Origin: an uncultured Oscillospiraceae bacterium
Lineage (GTDB): Bacteria; Bacillota; Clostridia; Oscillospirales; Acutalibacteraceae
NCBI GenBank assembly: GCA_902492045.1
Contig: CABUKB010000009.1
Coordinates: 1 to 64,000, forward strand
Direction: 5' to 3'
Length of the DNA: 64,000 bases
Part shown: positions 42,834-52,604 of the stretch, piece after piece
Layout: every line of letters starts with the position of its first letter
Numbering within the stretch: position 1 is the first letter of the stretch
Position numbers and translations under genes: made by a program
The notes under the pieces: generated by a model
Seen by the model: only the letters and a program-made list of their open reading frames with translations
Told to the model about the DNA's origin: nothing
Databases searched by the model: none

Positions 42834-43920
42834 AGCCGGAGCCGGGACAGCCCGGCACGGGAATATCGCCTTGTTTGTACCCCATGCGGGCTGTCCCCAT
42901 CGGTGCAGTTTTTGCGATCAGCGGATTATCGCCGGTGCACAGGGACGGATGACGCCGGACGAAGTCGATGCGGCTTGCCGCCTGGCGGAATCCCATATCA
43001 CCCTGCCCGGGGAACAGGCGGAACTGGCGTTTTTCGGTGGCAGCTTTACCGCCTTGCCGCGCGAGGAGATGCGTGCCCTTCTGGATGCAGCTTTTCCTTT
43101 TGTGGAACGGGGCGTTTTTCGGGGGATTCGCCTGTCCACCCGGCCGGACTGTGTGGACAGGCCAGTTCTCGCGGATCTGCTGACTCGTGGGGTGACGGCG
43201 GTGGAACTCGGCGCTCAAAGTATGGACGACACGGTCCTTGCCCGAAATGGCCGTGGCCATACCGCCGCCGATGTGGAGCGGGCGGCAGAACTGGTCAAAG
43301 AGGCGGGATTCTCTCTGGGGCTTCAGATGATGACCGGACTGCCGGGCAGCACACCGGATTCCGACCTCAAAACCGCCCGCCGGCTGGCGTCGCTCCGGCC
43401 GGATACGATGCGCATCTATCCGACGGTGGTGCTGCGGGGAACCCCTCTTGAGCAAATGGTTCATGCCGGCGTTTACCTTCCGTCCTCTCTGGACGAGGCG
43501 GCGGATCTCTGCGCTGAACTCCTCCTCTTTTTCGAGGAGGAGCAGGGCATCCCGGTCATTCGCCTGGGGCTCCATGCCTCCCCCGACCTGGAGAGGAACC
43601 GGGTCGCGGGTCCCTGGCATCCCGCTTTCCGGCAACTGTGCGAGGGGCGGATTTATCGGGACCGCACGGTGTCCCTTCTTCAGGAGAGACGTGTGCCGCC
43701 CGGCTCGGTGCGGGTTTTCGTCCATCCCCGCTTTCTGTCCGCCATGATCGGCCAACGAAAGAGCAATCTCCGGTGGTTTCAGGAGCGGGGATATACGCTG
43801 TATGCTGATGGAGATCCCGCGCTGTCCCGGTATCAGATAAAACTCGGCGCGGATTATGAACGAAGTGAAATGAAACCGGAACGGCGTACGGCAGGTTCCG
43901 AACGAATTAAGGATGTGTGA
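42823..43920 (+). CDS. Elp3-like radical SAM protein
   Basis: 365 residues. The radical SAM cluster motif is GCPHRCSFCDQR (Cx3Cx2C) near residue 25, followed by FFGGSFTALP and GAQSMDDTVL, both typical of the Elp3/HemN-type fold. Unlike full Elp3 there is no clear GNAT domain. A protein of this type regularly lies between rnc and smc in Clostridia; its substrate is unknown. The ATG overlaps the end of rnc, and no strong separate RBS is visible, so translation is probably coupled. Confidence 0.88.
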   Translation: MTVRAGAGTARHGNIALFVPHAGCPHRCSFCDQRIIAGAQGRMTPDEVDAACRLAESHITLPGEQAELAFFGGSFTALPREEMRALLDAAFPFVERGVFRGIRLSTRPDCVDRPVLADLLTRGVTAVELGAQSMDDTVLARNGRGHTAADVERAAELVKEAGFSLGLQMMTGLPGSTPDSDLKTARRLASLRPDTMRIYPTVVLRGTPLEQMVHAGVYLPSSLDEAADLCAELLLFFEEEQGIPVIRLGLHASPDLERNRVAGPWHPAFRQLCEGRIYRDRTVSLLQERRVPPGSVRVFVHPRFLSAMIGQRKSNLRWFQERGYTLYADGDPALSRYQIKLGADYERSEMKPERRTAGSERIKDV

Positions 43921-43924
43921 AACG

Positions 43925-46900
43925 GTGCTGCTCAAATCCTTGGAAATACAGGGCTTCAAATCCTTTCCGGACAAGACGGTGCTGTCATTCGGACAGGGGA
44001 TTACCGCCGTCGTCGGACCGAACGGCAGCGGCAAGTCCAATATCAGCGACGCGATTCGCTGGGTACTCGGCGAACAATCCAGCAAAAGCCTCCGGGGGTC
44101 CAAAATGGAGGATGTCATTTTTAACGGCACCTCCAGCCGCCGGGCCGTGGGATTCGCAGAGGTGTCTCTGACCGTGGACAATTCCGCCCGTAAGCTGGAT
44201 TTCGATGCCGACGACGTAAAAGTCACCCGCCGGTATTACCGCTCGGGGGAGAGCGAGTATCTTTTAAACGGCGCTTCTGTCCGGCTCAGGGACATACAGA
44301 TGCTGTTTATGGATACCGGCCTCGGCCGGGATGGGTACTCCATCATCGGCCAGGGCCGGATTGGAGATATCGTGGCGTCCAAATCGGAGGAACGCCGCGA
44401 GATCTTTGAGGAAGCCGCCGGGATTTCCAAGTACCGCTATCGGAAAAACGAGGCGGAGCGGCGGCTGAACGCGGCGGAGGATAACCTGCTTCGGCTGCGG
44501 GATATCGTGAGGGAGTTGGAAGAGCGGGTCGGACCGTTGAAAATCCAGGCGGATAAGGCCAGAAAATACCTGGCTTTGGCCGGAGAAAAAAAAGAACTTG
44601 AAATCGGTCTGTGGCTGCGTACCATCGAACAGAGCCGGGAAACGCTGCGGGAGCTGAGCGCCAAACTGGAACTCGCCCGCACCCAGTATGATGCGGCGGG
44701 CCATGCTGTGGAGGAGATTGATGCGCGCATCGACGAGATCGCGGAGAATGCCCAACGCCTGACGGTTCGGATGGACGAGGTGCGGCAGGACGCCCGCCGC
44801 TTTGAGGAGGAGGCTGCCCGGTGCGAAAGCGATGCCGGGTTGCTGCGCAACGATATTTTTCACAATACCGAGACCATAACGCGATTGCGCGCCCAGCTTG
44901 AACAGTCCGAGACGGGAGGCGAAGGAATCCTGCGGGATATTGCCGCGCGGGAGGAAGCGATTGCCGAAAAGAAAGGCACCGCCGCCGATGCGGAGGAAAA
45001 ACGCCGTGCGCTCGAGGAAGAACTCGCGGGTCTCGTGGAAAGCCATAATACCTATTCCGGCCGGATCGAAACGCTTTCCCAAGAGGCGTCGGCGCTGGCA
45101 CTGCGCCTGTCCGATATTCGGGTGCGGTCGGTGACGAGCGAGTCCTCCTTGGGGGAGATCACCATGCGGCTGTCCCAATTGGCCGCGTCGATCTCCCTGC
45201 GGGCCGGGCAGAACGCCGCCGCCGAAAAGGAACTCGCCCAGCGGCGGGAGGAATGGCAACTCGCCTGTGAACGGGCGGAGGAACTGCAAAATACCCTGGC
45301 GGGATACGAGATGCGGTATCGGTCCCGGGCGAGCAAATTGGAAGCTGCCAAAGAAGAGGCGAACAAGCGGAATCTGGACGCGGGAGAAAAGAGCCGCCGG
45401 GTCCGGCTGCTCGAAGAAATGGAGCGCAACCTGGAGGGATTTGCCCAGAGCGTCAAAGCCGTTATGAAGCAGGCCGAGCGGGGAGAACTTCCCGGCATCC
45501 ACGGGCCGGTTTCCCGTTTGATACAGGCGGGTTCCGCCTATGCGCTGGCGGTGGAAACCGCTCTTGGCGCGGCGGCGCAGAATGTGGTCTGTGACCGGGA
45601 GGAGGATGCCAAGGAGGCCATCCGGTATCTCAAGGAGACAAAGGGAGGGCGCGCGACCTTTCTGCCCCTGACGTCGGTCAAAGGGAATCTGTTGAGCGAA
45701 AACGGCCTGGAAGGAGAGACGGGCTTTATCGGCCTCGCATCCTCTTTAGTCGAAGCAGATCCCCGGTATGCGGGGGTGGTGCGCAGCCTTCTGGGGCGCA
45801 CCGCCGTGGCCGAGGATCTGGATTCTGCGGTGCGGATCGCCAAGAAATACCACTATCGCTTTCGGATCGTGTCTCTGGACGGCCAGGTGGTGAACGCCGG
45901 GGGCTCGATGACGGGCGGATCCAGCGTTAAGGGCGCGGGGATGCTTTCCCGCCGCGCCGAAATCGAACGGTTGAAAAAGGAGGCCGGGTCCCTTGCCGAG
46001 AAAGCCCGGCAGGCGCAGGAGGAGGTCGCCCGTTTGTCCCAGGACACCGCCGCCGCCGAGGCGGCTCTGACCGGGGCAAGGGGAGAATTGTCTTCCGCGG
46101 GAGAGGAGAAGATCCGGCTCGAGGGAGAGGTGCGCCGGCTGACGGAACAGGCGGCGGCCGCCAAGCGGGAACTGGAAGAGGGCGAGGCGGAACAGGCGTC
46201 TTTGCATGAACGGGCAGAGGAGTACCGCCGGATATCCATCGAGGCTGAGGACGAAGCGGCCGAAGTCCGACAGCAAAAGGAACGGGTGGAGACCGAGCTC
46301 CGTTCCCTGAGCGGCAATCGGGAGGAACTGTCCCGCCGCCGGGAGGAACTGTCCGCCGGCATCGGGGAGATGCGTCTGCAAACGCTCGCCATCGAGAAGG
46401 AGATCGAGGCTGAACACGCCGCGATTGCGGATTTGCGCGCCCGCCTTGCGGATGAGGAGGGCGCTCGGGACTCCTTGCGCCGCCAGGAGGCGGAACTCCG
46501 CGATACCAACAAGACGCTCGACGAGCGTGCCGCCGCCCTGACAGAACAGGCCGGATCCCTGCGTACACAGGCCGCAGGCACACAGGGACGGATTGAGGAA
46601 CTGATGGCCGAACGCGCGAAAGGCGAGGCGGAACAGGCGCTCCTGCGCCAGCAGTCGCGGGATAAGGCCGACGAACGGGAGAAAGCAGGTCTGGAGGCGG
46701 CCCGCATCGAGGAAAAATGCCACACAGTCGGGCGAGAGGCGGATGACGTGACACGGCGGCTGTATGAGGAATACGAACTCACCCGCAGTGAAGCTGAAGC
46801 CACGGTCCAGCCGGCTGAAGATATACCGGCGGCAACCCGCCGTCTGTCGGATCTGAAAAACCGGATCCGCGCCCTGGGCAGCGTCAATGTGGACGCTATC

Positions 46901-47509
46901 GAGGAATACCGCGAGGTCAGTGAACGCTACGAGTTCTTGAATGCGCAGGTTAAGGATGTTGAAACCTCCAAGGAGGAACTGCATCGTCTCATCAGTGATC
47001 TAACCGTGCAGATGCGGGAAATTTTTATTGACCGCTTCCGGCAGATCAACTATAATTACGGCATCGTTTTCACAGAGATGTTCGGCGGGGGCAAAGGTGA
47101 ACTGAAACTCACCGACCCGGATGACATATTGGGATCCGGCATCGAAATGCACGTGCAGCCGCCTGGGAAAGTGATCCTGAATCTCGATGTCCTCTCGGGC
47201 GGAGAGAAGGCTTTGGCGGCCATCGCGCTGCTCTTCGCGATTCTCAAGGTGACCCCTTCCCCCTTCTGTGTGCTGGACGAAATCGAGGCAGCCCTTGACG
47301 ATGTGAACGTGGACCGGTATGCCCAGTATCTGCGGCGCATGTCGGGAAACAGCCAGTTTATCGTGATTACCCACCGGCGGGGCACCATGGAAGAGGCCGA
47401 TGTCCTCTACGGTGTGACGATGCAGGAACAAGGCGTATCCAAGCTGCTGGAATTGAGGGCCAGCGAAGTCGAGGAAAAGCTCGGCATCCGGATGGACAAG
47501 GCAACGTAA
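43925..47509 (+). CDS. smc: Chromosome segregation protein SMC
   Basis: About 1,194 residues: N-terminal Walker A GPNGSGKSNISDAIRWVLGE, a long coiled coil, a hinge domain (around residues 510-670, LPGIHGPVSRLIQ to FLPLTSVKG), a second coiled coil, then signature LSGGEKALAAIALLFAI and Walker B FCVLDEIEAALDD. It forms the condensin ring with ScpA and ScpB. ATG 43913 is possible, but the family start MLLKSLEIQGFKSFPDK begins at GTG 43925 with TAAGGA upstream. Confidence 0.97.
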   Translation: MLLKSLEIQGFKSFPDKTVLSFGQGITAVVGPNGSGKSNISDAIRWVLGEQSSKSLRGSKMEDVIFNGTSSRRAVGFAEVSLTVDNSARKLDFDADDVKVTRRYYRSGESEYLLNGASVRLRDIQMLFMDTGLGRDGYSIIGQGRIGDIVASKSEERREIFEEAAGISKYRYRKNEAERRLNAAEDNLLRLRDIVRELEERVGPLKIQADKARKYLALAGEKKELEIGLWLRTIEQSRETLRELSAKLELARTQYDAAGHAVEEIDARIDEIAENAQRLTVRMDEVRQDARRFEEEAARCESDAGLLRNDIFHNTETITRLRAQLEQSETGGEGILRDIAAREEAIAEKKGTAADAEEKRRALEEELAGLVESHNTYSGRIETLSQEASALALRLSDIRVRSVTSESSLGEITMRLSQLAASISLRAGQNAAAEKELAQRREEWQLACERAEELQNTLAGYEMRYRSRASKLEAAKEEANKRNLDAGEKSRRVRLLEEMERNLEGFAQSVKAVMKQAERGELPGIHGPVSRLIQAGSAYALAVETALGAAAQNVVCDREEDAKEAIRYLKETKGGRATFLPLTSVKGNLLSENGLEGETGFIGLASSLVEADPRYAGVVRSLLGRTAVAEDLDSAVRIAKKYHYRFRIVSLDGQVVNAGGSMTGGSSVKGAGMLSRRAEIERLKKEAGSLAEKARQAQEEVARLSQDTAAAEAALTGARGELSSAGEEKIRLEGEVRRLTEQAAAAKRELEEGEAEQASLHERAEEYRRISIEAEDEAAEVRQQKERVETELRSLSGNREELSRRREELSAGIGEMRLQTLAIEKEIEAEHAAIADLRARLADEEGARDSLRRQEAELRDTNKTLDERAAALTEQAGSLRTQAAGTQGRIEELMAERAKGEAEQALLRQQSRDKADEREKAGLEAARIEEKCHTVGREADDVTRRLYEEYELTRSEAEATVQPAEDIPAATRRLSDLKNRIRALGSVNVDAIEEYREVSERYEFLNAQVKDVETSKEELHRLISDLTVQMREIFIDRFRQINYNYGIVFTEMFGGGKGELKLTDPDDILGSGIEMHVQPPGKVILNLDVLSGGEKALAAIALLFAILKVTPSPFCVLDEIEAALDDVNVDRYAQYLRRMSGNSQFIVITHRRGTMEEADVLYGVTMQEQGVSKLLELRASEVEEKLGIRMDKAT

Positions 47510-47560
47510 TGGCGGTCTATGATGGGCTGCTCCATGGTCATGGGGCCCGCGGCGTAGGCA

Positions 47561-47860
47561 GTGCCCCGTCAAAACGCCCGGTCGGCGATCCGCTCGGCCG
47601 ACGATTTTTTGGGCCGGCCCTATACTCTGCGGTTTTATGAAGGGGAATACGTCGAGACCGATGCCCTGGGAGAATGGCATACCCCCTGCGCTTCGCTGTA
47701 TAAAGTGGCAGAAACCGATGGCCTGCTCTTGCTTTATCACAGCAAAACCCGCGCGGATGTTCTGGAAAAAAGACGTTTTCTCAAAGGGGCACTGGAGGAG
47801 CTCACGGCCTTCCTGCGGGGAACGTGCGGTCTATCTTACAAACGGATCCAATCCGAGTAG
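47561..47860 (+). CDS. Small YcxB-like C-terminal-domain protein, possibly truncated
   Basis: 99 residues from GTG 47561, with no convincing RBS. Residues 20-95 (RPYTLRFYEGEYVETD, ASLYKVAETDGLLLLYHS and the KRRFLKGALEELTAFL helix) resemble the cytoplasmic C-terminal domain of YcxB-type proteins. The two N-terminal membrane helices expected for the family are missing, and no trace of them was found in the 50 bp to smc. Either a 5'-truncated gene or a soluble derivative. Confidence in coding is moderate; in the family, low to moderate. Confidence 0.5.
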   Translation: MPRQNARSAIRSADDFLGRPYTLRFYEGEYVETDALGEWHTPCASLYKVAETDGLLLLYHSKTRADVLEKRRFLKGALEELTAFLRGTCGLSYKRIQSE

Positions 47861-47874
47861 AAAGAGGTTTGCAT

Positions 47875-48789
47875 ATGGGCTTTTTCAGCAAGATCGGCGA
47901 GGGGCTTAAAAAGACACGGGATTCCCTTATGCAGTCGATGAATGCGATGCTCCGTTCCTTTACCCGCATTGATGAAGAATTGTTCGAGGAACTTGAGGAG
48001 ATTCTCATCATGGGGGATGTGGGGGCCTCTACCGCCGCCCGGATCTGCGAGGAACTGCGCCGCAAAGTCAAGGAACGGGGGGAGACGGATCCCGGCCGGA
48101 TCCAGAATCTGCTGGAAGAAACGGTGGCCGAAATGCTGCGGGGCGGTCAGGAGATGAACCTGCACACCAAGCCGGCGGTGATCCTGGTGATCGGGGTCAA
48201 CGGGGTGGGGAAAACCACCACCATCGGCAAACTCGCCGCCCGCTTCCAAGCCGAAGGCAAGAAGGTGGTGCTCGGCGCCGCCGATACCTTCCGCGCCGCC
48301 GCCATCGAGCAACTGGAGATCTGGGCGGAACGGGCGGGTGCCGACATTGTCAAGCACACGCAGGGCGCCGATCCGGCCGCCGTGGTGTTCGACGCCCTGT
48401 GCGCCGCCAAAGCCAGGGGAGCCGACATGGTGATCTGCGATACTGCCGGCCGGCTGCATAATAAAAAGAACCTGATGGATGAACTGGGAAAAATTACGCG
48501 GGTCATAGACCGGGAACTGCCCGATGCGGACAAAGAGGTGCTTTTGGTTCTCGATGCCACCACCGGCCAGAACGCGGTCAGCCAGGTTCGGGAATTCCGA
48601 AAGGCCGCCGGCATTTCCGGCATCGTGCTGACAAAACTCGACGGCACCGCCCGGGGCGGGGTGGTTCTCACCATTCGGGAAGAATTGGATGTTCCGGTCA
48701 AATTTATCGGCGTCGGAGAGGGTGTGGACGACCTGATGCCCTTTGATCCCGATGAATTTGCCCACGGCCTGTTCGGGGACGCCCGATGA
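47875..48789 (+). CDS. ftsY: Signal recognition particle receptor FtsY
   Basis: 304 residues: a short N domain without the acidic A domain seen in E. coli, then the SRP GTPase G domain with GVNGVGKTTTIGKLA, DTAGRLHNKKNLM and TKLDGTARGGV. It docks ribosome-SRP complexes to SecYEG at the membrane. The ATG at 47875 has AAAGAGGT upstream; the frame opens at 47824. It is downstream of smc, the usual order. Confidence 0.97.
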   Translation: MGFFSKIGEGLKKTRDSLMQSMNAMLRSFTRIDEELFEELEEILIMGDVGASTAARICEELRRKVKERGETDPGRIQNLLEETVAEMLRGGQEMNLHTKPAVILVIGVNGVGKTTTIGKLAARFQAEGKKVVLGAADTFRAAAIEQLEIWAERAGADIVKHTQGADPAAVVFDALCAAKARGADMVICDTAGRLHNKKNLMDELGKITRVIDRELPDADKEVLLVLDATTGQNAVSQVREFRKAAGISGIVLTKLDGTARGGVVLTIREELDVPVKFIGVGEGVDDLMPFDPDEFAHGLFGDAR

Positions 48790-48819
48790 GAAAGGATGAA
48801 CCATACGGAGGTATCGGTC

Positions 48820-49431
48820 ATGCGTTTTGTTGTCGCAACCCACAACCGCAAAAAACTTGAGGAACTCTCGCGTATTCTGTCCGCGCTGGATATCGAGGCG
48901 GTGACGGGGGATCAGGTCGGCGTTGCATTGAGCGAACCGGATGAAACCGGTGAGACTTTTGAAGAGAATGCCCGGATCAAGGCGGAATCCGCCTGCCGGG
49001 AGACGGGGCTTCCGGCGGTAGCCGACGATTCCGGCCTGGCGGTGGATGCCCTGGACGGGGCCCCGGGAGTTTATTCGGCACGGTATGCCGGGGCGGGTGC
49101 CAGCGATGCGGATCGAAACGCCAAGCTGCTGGATGCTTTGAAAGACATCCCGGATGAACAGCGCAACGCGAAGTTTGTGTCGGTGATCTGCTGCGCGTTC
49201 CCGGACGGCGGCATCGTGACCGCACGGGGGGAATGCCCCGGCCGCATCGCGCATGCTCCCCGGGGAGAGGACGGCTTCGGATACGATCCTCTGTTTGTCG
49301 TAGGCGGCGGGCTTCCCGGTGCTGGAAAAACCTTCGCGGAACTGACGGGAGAGGAAAAAGACGCGGTCAGCCATCGCGGTAATGCCCTGCGTATGTTTTC
49401 GGCCCGTCTGCGGGAAAAATTAAACAGGTAA
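48820..49431 (+). CDS. rdgB: Non-canonical purine NTP pyrophosphatase (RdgB/HAM1)
   Basis: 203 residues. VVATHNRKKLEEL, FEENARIKAE, DDSGLAVDALDGAPGVYSARY and GEDGFGYDPLF are family motifs for substrate and metal binding. It hydrolyses ITP, dITP and XTP to keep them out of nucleic acids. CGGAGGT precedes the ATG at 48820. Confidence 0.96.
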   Translation: MRFVVATHNRKKLEELSRILSALDIEAVTGDQVGVALSEPDETGETFEENARIKAESACRETGLPAVADDSGLAVDALDGAPGVYSARYAGAGASDADRNAKLLDALKDIPDEQRNAKFVSVICCAFPDGGIVTARGECPGRIAHAPRGEDGFGYDPLFVVGGGLPGAGKTFAELTGEEKDAVSHRGNALRMFSARLREKLNR

Positions 49432-49472
49432 CGGATTCAACCGGGCGAATCCTGATAGAGAGGATGTTTCAT

Positions 49473-49769
49473 TTGTTAACCAGCAAACAACGGGCGTTTT
49501 TGCGTTCAAAAGCCAATGCGGAGGCCCCGGTCCTTCATGTGGGAAAGGGAGGAATTTCCGAGTCCCTTCTGCTTCAGGCGGAGGATGCCTTGACGGCGCG
49601 CGAACTCATCAAGGGCAAGGTACTGGAAACCGCACCGCTTTCCAGCCGCGAGGCGGCAGAGCAGATTGCGCAGGCAGTTCACGCCGAAGTGGTGCAGGTG
49701 ATTGGCCGCACGTTTGTCCTGTATCGCCGCCATCCGAAGGAACCGAAAATCCAGCTTCCGAACGGGTGA
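49473..49769 (+). CDS. yhbY: CRM-domain RNA-binding protein YhbY
   Basis: 98 residues, a single CRM (YhbY) domain: TSKQRAFLRSKA, the GxxG-type loop VGKGGISESLL, and LIKGKVLE. It associates with pre-50S particles in bacteria. The start is TTG 49473, with AGAGG 9 nt upstream and the family start (LTSKQR); ATG 49464 abuts the RBS. nadD-yqeK follows, a conserved Firmicute order. Confidence 0.92.
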   Translation: MLTSKQRAFLRSKANAEAPVLHVGKGGISESLLLQAEDALTARELIKGKVLETAPLSSREAAEQIAQAVHAEVVQVIGRTFVLYRRHPKEPKIQLPNG

Positions 49770-49815
49770 AGCGGAACAAAACAGAATGAAGAAAAGGGCA
49801 AAGGAGAATGGGAGA

Positions 49816-51048
49816 ATGCCGCAGAAGATCGCGTTGTTTGGAGGGGCTTTCGACCCCATTCACAATGGGCATATCCGGCTGGCTGTGGAATTTGCGCGCC
49901 GGTTGGATCTGGACCGGGTCTTGTTCGTCCCTTCGTACGTACCGCCCCACAAGCTGCGCAGTGACATGGCCGGGCCCGCCGACCGTCTGGCCATGTGCCG
50001 CCTGGCGGCGGGAGCGTATCCGCGCCTGGAGGTCTCCGATCTGGAGATCGCCCGGGGCGGCGCCAGCTTTACGGCCGACACGCTCGATACTTTGCGGGGG
50101 CGGTATCCCGGCACTTCCTGGTATCTTATTACGGGGGCGGATATGTTTCTGACCCTCGGCAGCTGGTGGCGCTTTGGGGACATCGCCGCCGATACGGTTT
50201 TATGTGCCGCACCGAGGGACGGAGCGGGTCTGGCCCAACTGCGGGCTTACGCCGATGAACTGGCCAAGGCCGGGGCACGGTGCGTGATTGAAGATATCCC
50301 CCTGTCCGACATTTCCTCCACCGAAATCCGCAAGCGGGTATCGCAAGGAGGGGAGATCGGGGATTTGGTTCCGGAGAGCGTCGCGGCGTATATTCGGGAA
50401 CACGGCCTGTACCGGACGCCCTCCGAAGAAGGGGAGGCAGATCACGATGCACAATATATTGCGATCATCCGGGGGCGTCTGACCCCCTCCCGATTCCAGC
50501 ATTCCCTGGCGGTGGCCGACAGAGCCGTGGAGCTGGCCCGCCGATGGGGGGCTGACCCGGCCAGGGCCCGCACAGCCGGCCTGCTTCACGATATCATGAA
50601 AGATGCGAAACCCGCCGCACAGTTGCAAATCTTTCGGGATTTTGGTATACTACTAGATACTGTGGAGCGACAGGTGCCAAAACTCTGGCATGCCAGAGCC
50701 GGCGCGGTTTTCATCGAACGGATCCTTGGAGTTGCCGACCCGGAGATTTTGTCCGCTGTGCGTTATCACACCACAGGACACGCCGGGATGAACCTTCTTG
50801 AGACGGTCATCTATCTTGCGGATTTTACCTCGTCCGACCGTGATTATCCCGATGTAGATGTGCTCAGGCGGCTATCGGACGAAAATCTCGACCGGGCCAT
50901 GGCCTACGCTCTTTCTTATACCATACGGGATCTGATTGAAAAAAACCGCGCGGTGCATCCGGATACCCTGGCCTGTTACAACGAAGTCATCCTTCGCCTC
51001 TATCCCGATGAACGGCTGCCGGAATGGAAGAAATCCCACCTTCTCTGA
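49816..51048 (+). CDS. nadD: Fused NadD nicotinate-nucleotide adenylyltransferase and YqeK HD-domain hydrolase
   Basis: 410 residues in one continuous frame. Residues 1-200 are NadD: ALFGGAFDPIHNGH (ATP-binding) and ISSTEIRKRV. It forms nicotinate adenine dinucleotide in NAD synthesis. Residues about 210-410 are YqeK: an HD domain with HSLAVADRAVELARRWG, LLHDIMKDA and VRYHTTGHAGM. Bacillus-type YqeK hydrolyses Ap4A to ADP. In most Firmicutes these are adjacent separate genes; here no stop or start codon separates them. AAGGAG lies 9 nt before the ATG at 49816. Confidence 0.94.
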   Translation: MPQKIALFGGAFDPIHNGHIRLAVEFARRLDLDRVLFVPSYVPPHKLRSDMAGPADRLAMCRLAAGAYPRLEVSDLEIARGGASFTADTLDTLRGRYPGTSWYLITGADMFLTLGSWWRFGDIAADTVLCAAPRDGAGLAQLRAYADELAKAGARCVIEDIPLSDISSTEIRKRVSQGGEIGDLVPESVAAYIREHGLYRTPSEEGEADHDAQYIAIIRGRLTPSRFQHSLAVADRAVELARRWGADPARARTAGLLHDIMKDAKPAAQLQIFRDFGILLDTVERQVPKLWHARAGAVFIERILGVADPEILSAVRYHTTGHAGMNLLETVIYLADFTSSDRDYPDVDVLRRLSDENLDRAMAYALSYTIRDLIEKNRAVHPDTLACYNEVILRLYPDERLPEWKKSHLL

Positions 51049-51120
51049 TGAAAACCGCCTCGGACGCCCGTCACGAAGAGGCGCGTGAAACCCGACCGCA
51101 GAAAGGACTGGTCTTTTACT

Positions 51121-52560
51121 ATGGCAAAGGATAAACGCGACAGCAGCAAGAGGCCTTCCTCTTCCCGCACAGGGGCGTCGAGGCCGGCCGCCAAAAAGGC
51201 GCCGGCGCGTTCATCGGCGAAAAGGCCGGCATCTCGGACAGGTGCTTCTTCCGCCTCCGGCCGTGCCGGGCGGACAGGTGCCTCGCCGAAATCCGGGAGC
51301 CGGAGCGGCACCTCTTCCGCCAAGAAGCCGGCGGGTACCCGGAAAAAGAATACACGCGGCCGCAAAGTGGTGCTTATCCTGTTAGTAGCCCTTATCGTGG
51401 TGAGCCTGCTGTTTATCTTTTTTACGGGTTTGTATCTCTACCGGCAAATTGCCTCGCCGAGCGACAGTGGTTCGGACACGCCCCTGAGTTCCTATGACAC
51501 GACGCCGGAGACGGATGTCGATAAAGTGGCCTATTTTGCTTTCGGTTTGATGGGGGCCTCTTCTACCGATCCCACCGAGTTGTTGTCTCTGGTCTGTTAC
51601 GACAAGGAGGCTCAGTCCATCCGTATTCTGGAAATCCCGATGGACACCTATCTCGGGGAAAGCGAATTGTTTGCTGTCAAAAAGGCCAGCGAGGTTTGGG
51701 GCAACCCGAAACCGGTGAGTTGGTGCGAGTATGAAGGCAAGCAGATATACAGCGAAGAGATCGCCGACGGCAAGCACACCTATTGCGGTCAGCCGGCCAC
51801 GGAAAAGATCGGTTCGGCGAGCGGGGGATTGATCGCCATCTTTAACGAGCAATATGCTATGCCGGTGGACAACTTCTTTTTATTGCCCCAGGAGGCTCTC
51901 GTCAAGCTGGTCGATCTGGTGGACGGCGTGGATGTCCAAATCGACGGCACCGTCAAACTCGACGGCATCACGTATGAGGCCGGTGTCCAGACGCTTGGGG
52001 GACAGGCCGCGTTGGAGTATGTGCTGCAAAAAGACGGCGGTGTCGAGGGGGATATTGCCCGGATTGTGCGCCAGCGCCGGGTTATGCTGGCGCTATTTCA
52101 GAGGCTGTCCGCCCGCGAGGTTGAGGATCTGGATGAGAATATCATCGGGCCGCTGATGAACGGTTCAACCCCCATTCGCTGCAATTCGGGTACAGACGCG
52201 ATGCGGTCCATGCTGATCAAGCCATCCAATAAGGATATGGAGAATATGGACCTGTCTTTGGCCCTTTCGACCATGCTTCACGATATGGGCCGGATCACGC
52301 TGGAGAATATCACGGCTTATATCATCCCCGGAGAAGCCACCTCAGCCAATTCTGTGGCTTATTACGGTATTCACCGGGCGGAACTGGCGGCATTGCTCAA
52401 CGCGTCGTTCAACCCGTATGGGATGCCGGTCACAGAAGCCAGCCTTCAAGTGACCGAACTGGCCGTAAACGGGACAAGCGACACCCGCACCCAGGCGATG
52501 TCCGAAATCGCCGTGTCTCAATCGGGCGTGACGGCATCGGACGAAAGTTCGGCCGCCTGA
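51121..52560 (+). CDS. LytR-CpsA-Psr (LCP) family protein
   Basis: About 479 residues. A basic low-complexity N-terminus rich in S, A, K, R and P (residues 1-80) precedes one membrane helix (about 82-107) and an extracellular LCP domain. LCP proteins attach teichoic acids or other glycopolymers to peptidoglycan. Conserved arginines are altered: the usual PRDT reads PMDT (EIPMDTYLG), and the final RIVRQRRVMLAL segment remains. Activity is therefore uncertain. GTG 51085 is an alternative start. Its place between yqeK and rsfS is common in Clostridia. Confidence 0.82.
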   Translation: MAKDKRDSSKRPSSSRTGASRPAAKKAPARSSAKRPASRTGASSASGRAGRTGASPKSGSRSGTSSAKKPAGTRKKNTRGRKVVLILLVALIVVSLLFIFFTGLYLYRQIASPSDSGSDTPLSSYDTTPETDVDKVAYFAFGLMGASSTDPTELLSLVCYDKEAQSIRILEIPMDTYLGESELFAVKKASEVWGNPKPVSWCEYEGKQIYSEEIADGKHTYCGQPATEKIGSASGGLIAIFNEQYAMPVDNFFLLPQEALVKLVDLVDGVDVQIDGTVKLDGITYEAGVQTLGGQAALEYVLQKDGGVEGDIARIVRQRRVMLALFQRLSAREVEDLDENIIGPLMNGSTPIRCNSGTDAMRSMLIKPSNKDMENMDLSLALSTMLHDMGRITLENITAYIIPGEATSANSVAYYGIHRAELAALLNASFNPYGMPVTEASLQVTELAVNGTSDTRTQAMSEIAVSQSGVTASDESSAA

Positions 52561-52604
52561 CGGCTCCGGCAATAACGGGTACAGCTTTTCAGCAGAAAGT
52601 AGGA

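Noticed and set aside
45746..46984. Long minus-strand frames within smc coiled coils
   Set aside because: Coiled-coil codon bias (GAG/CGG) gives long antisense frames rich in Leu, Ser, Arg and Pro; no family features.
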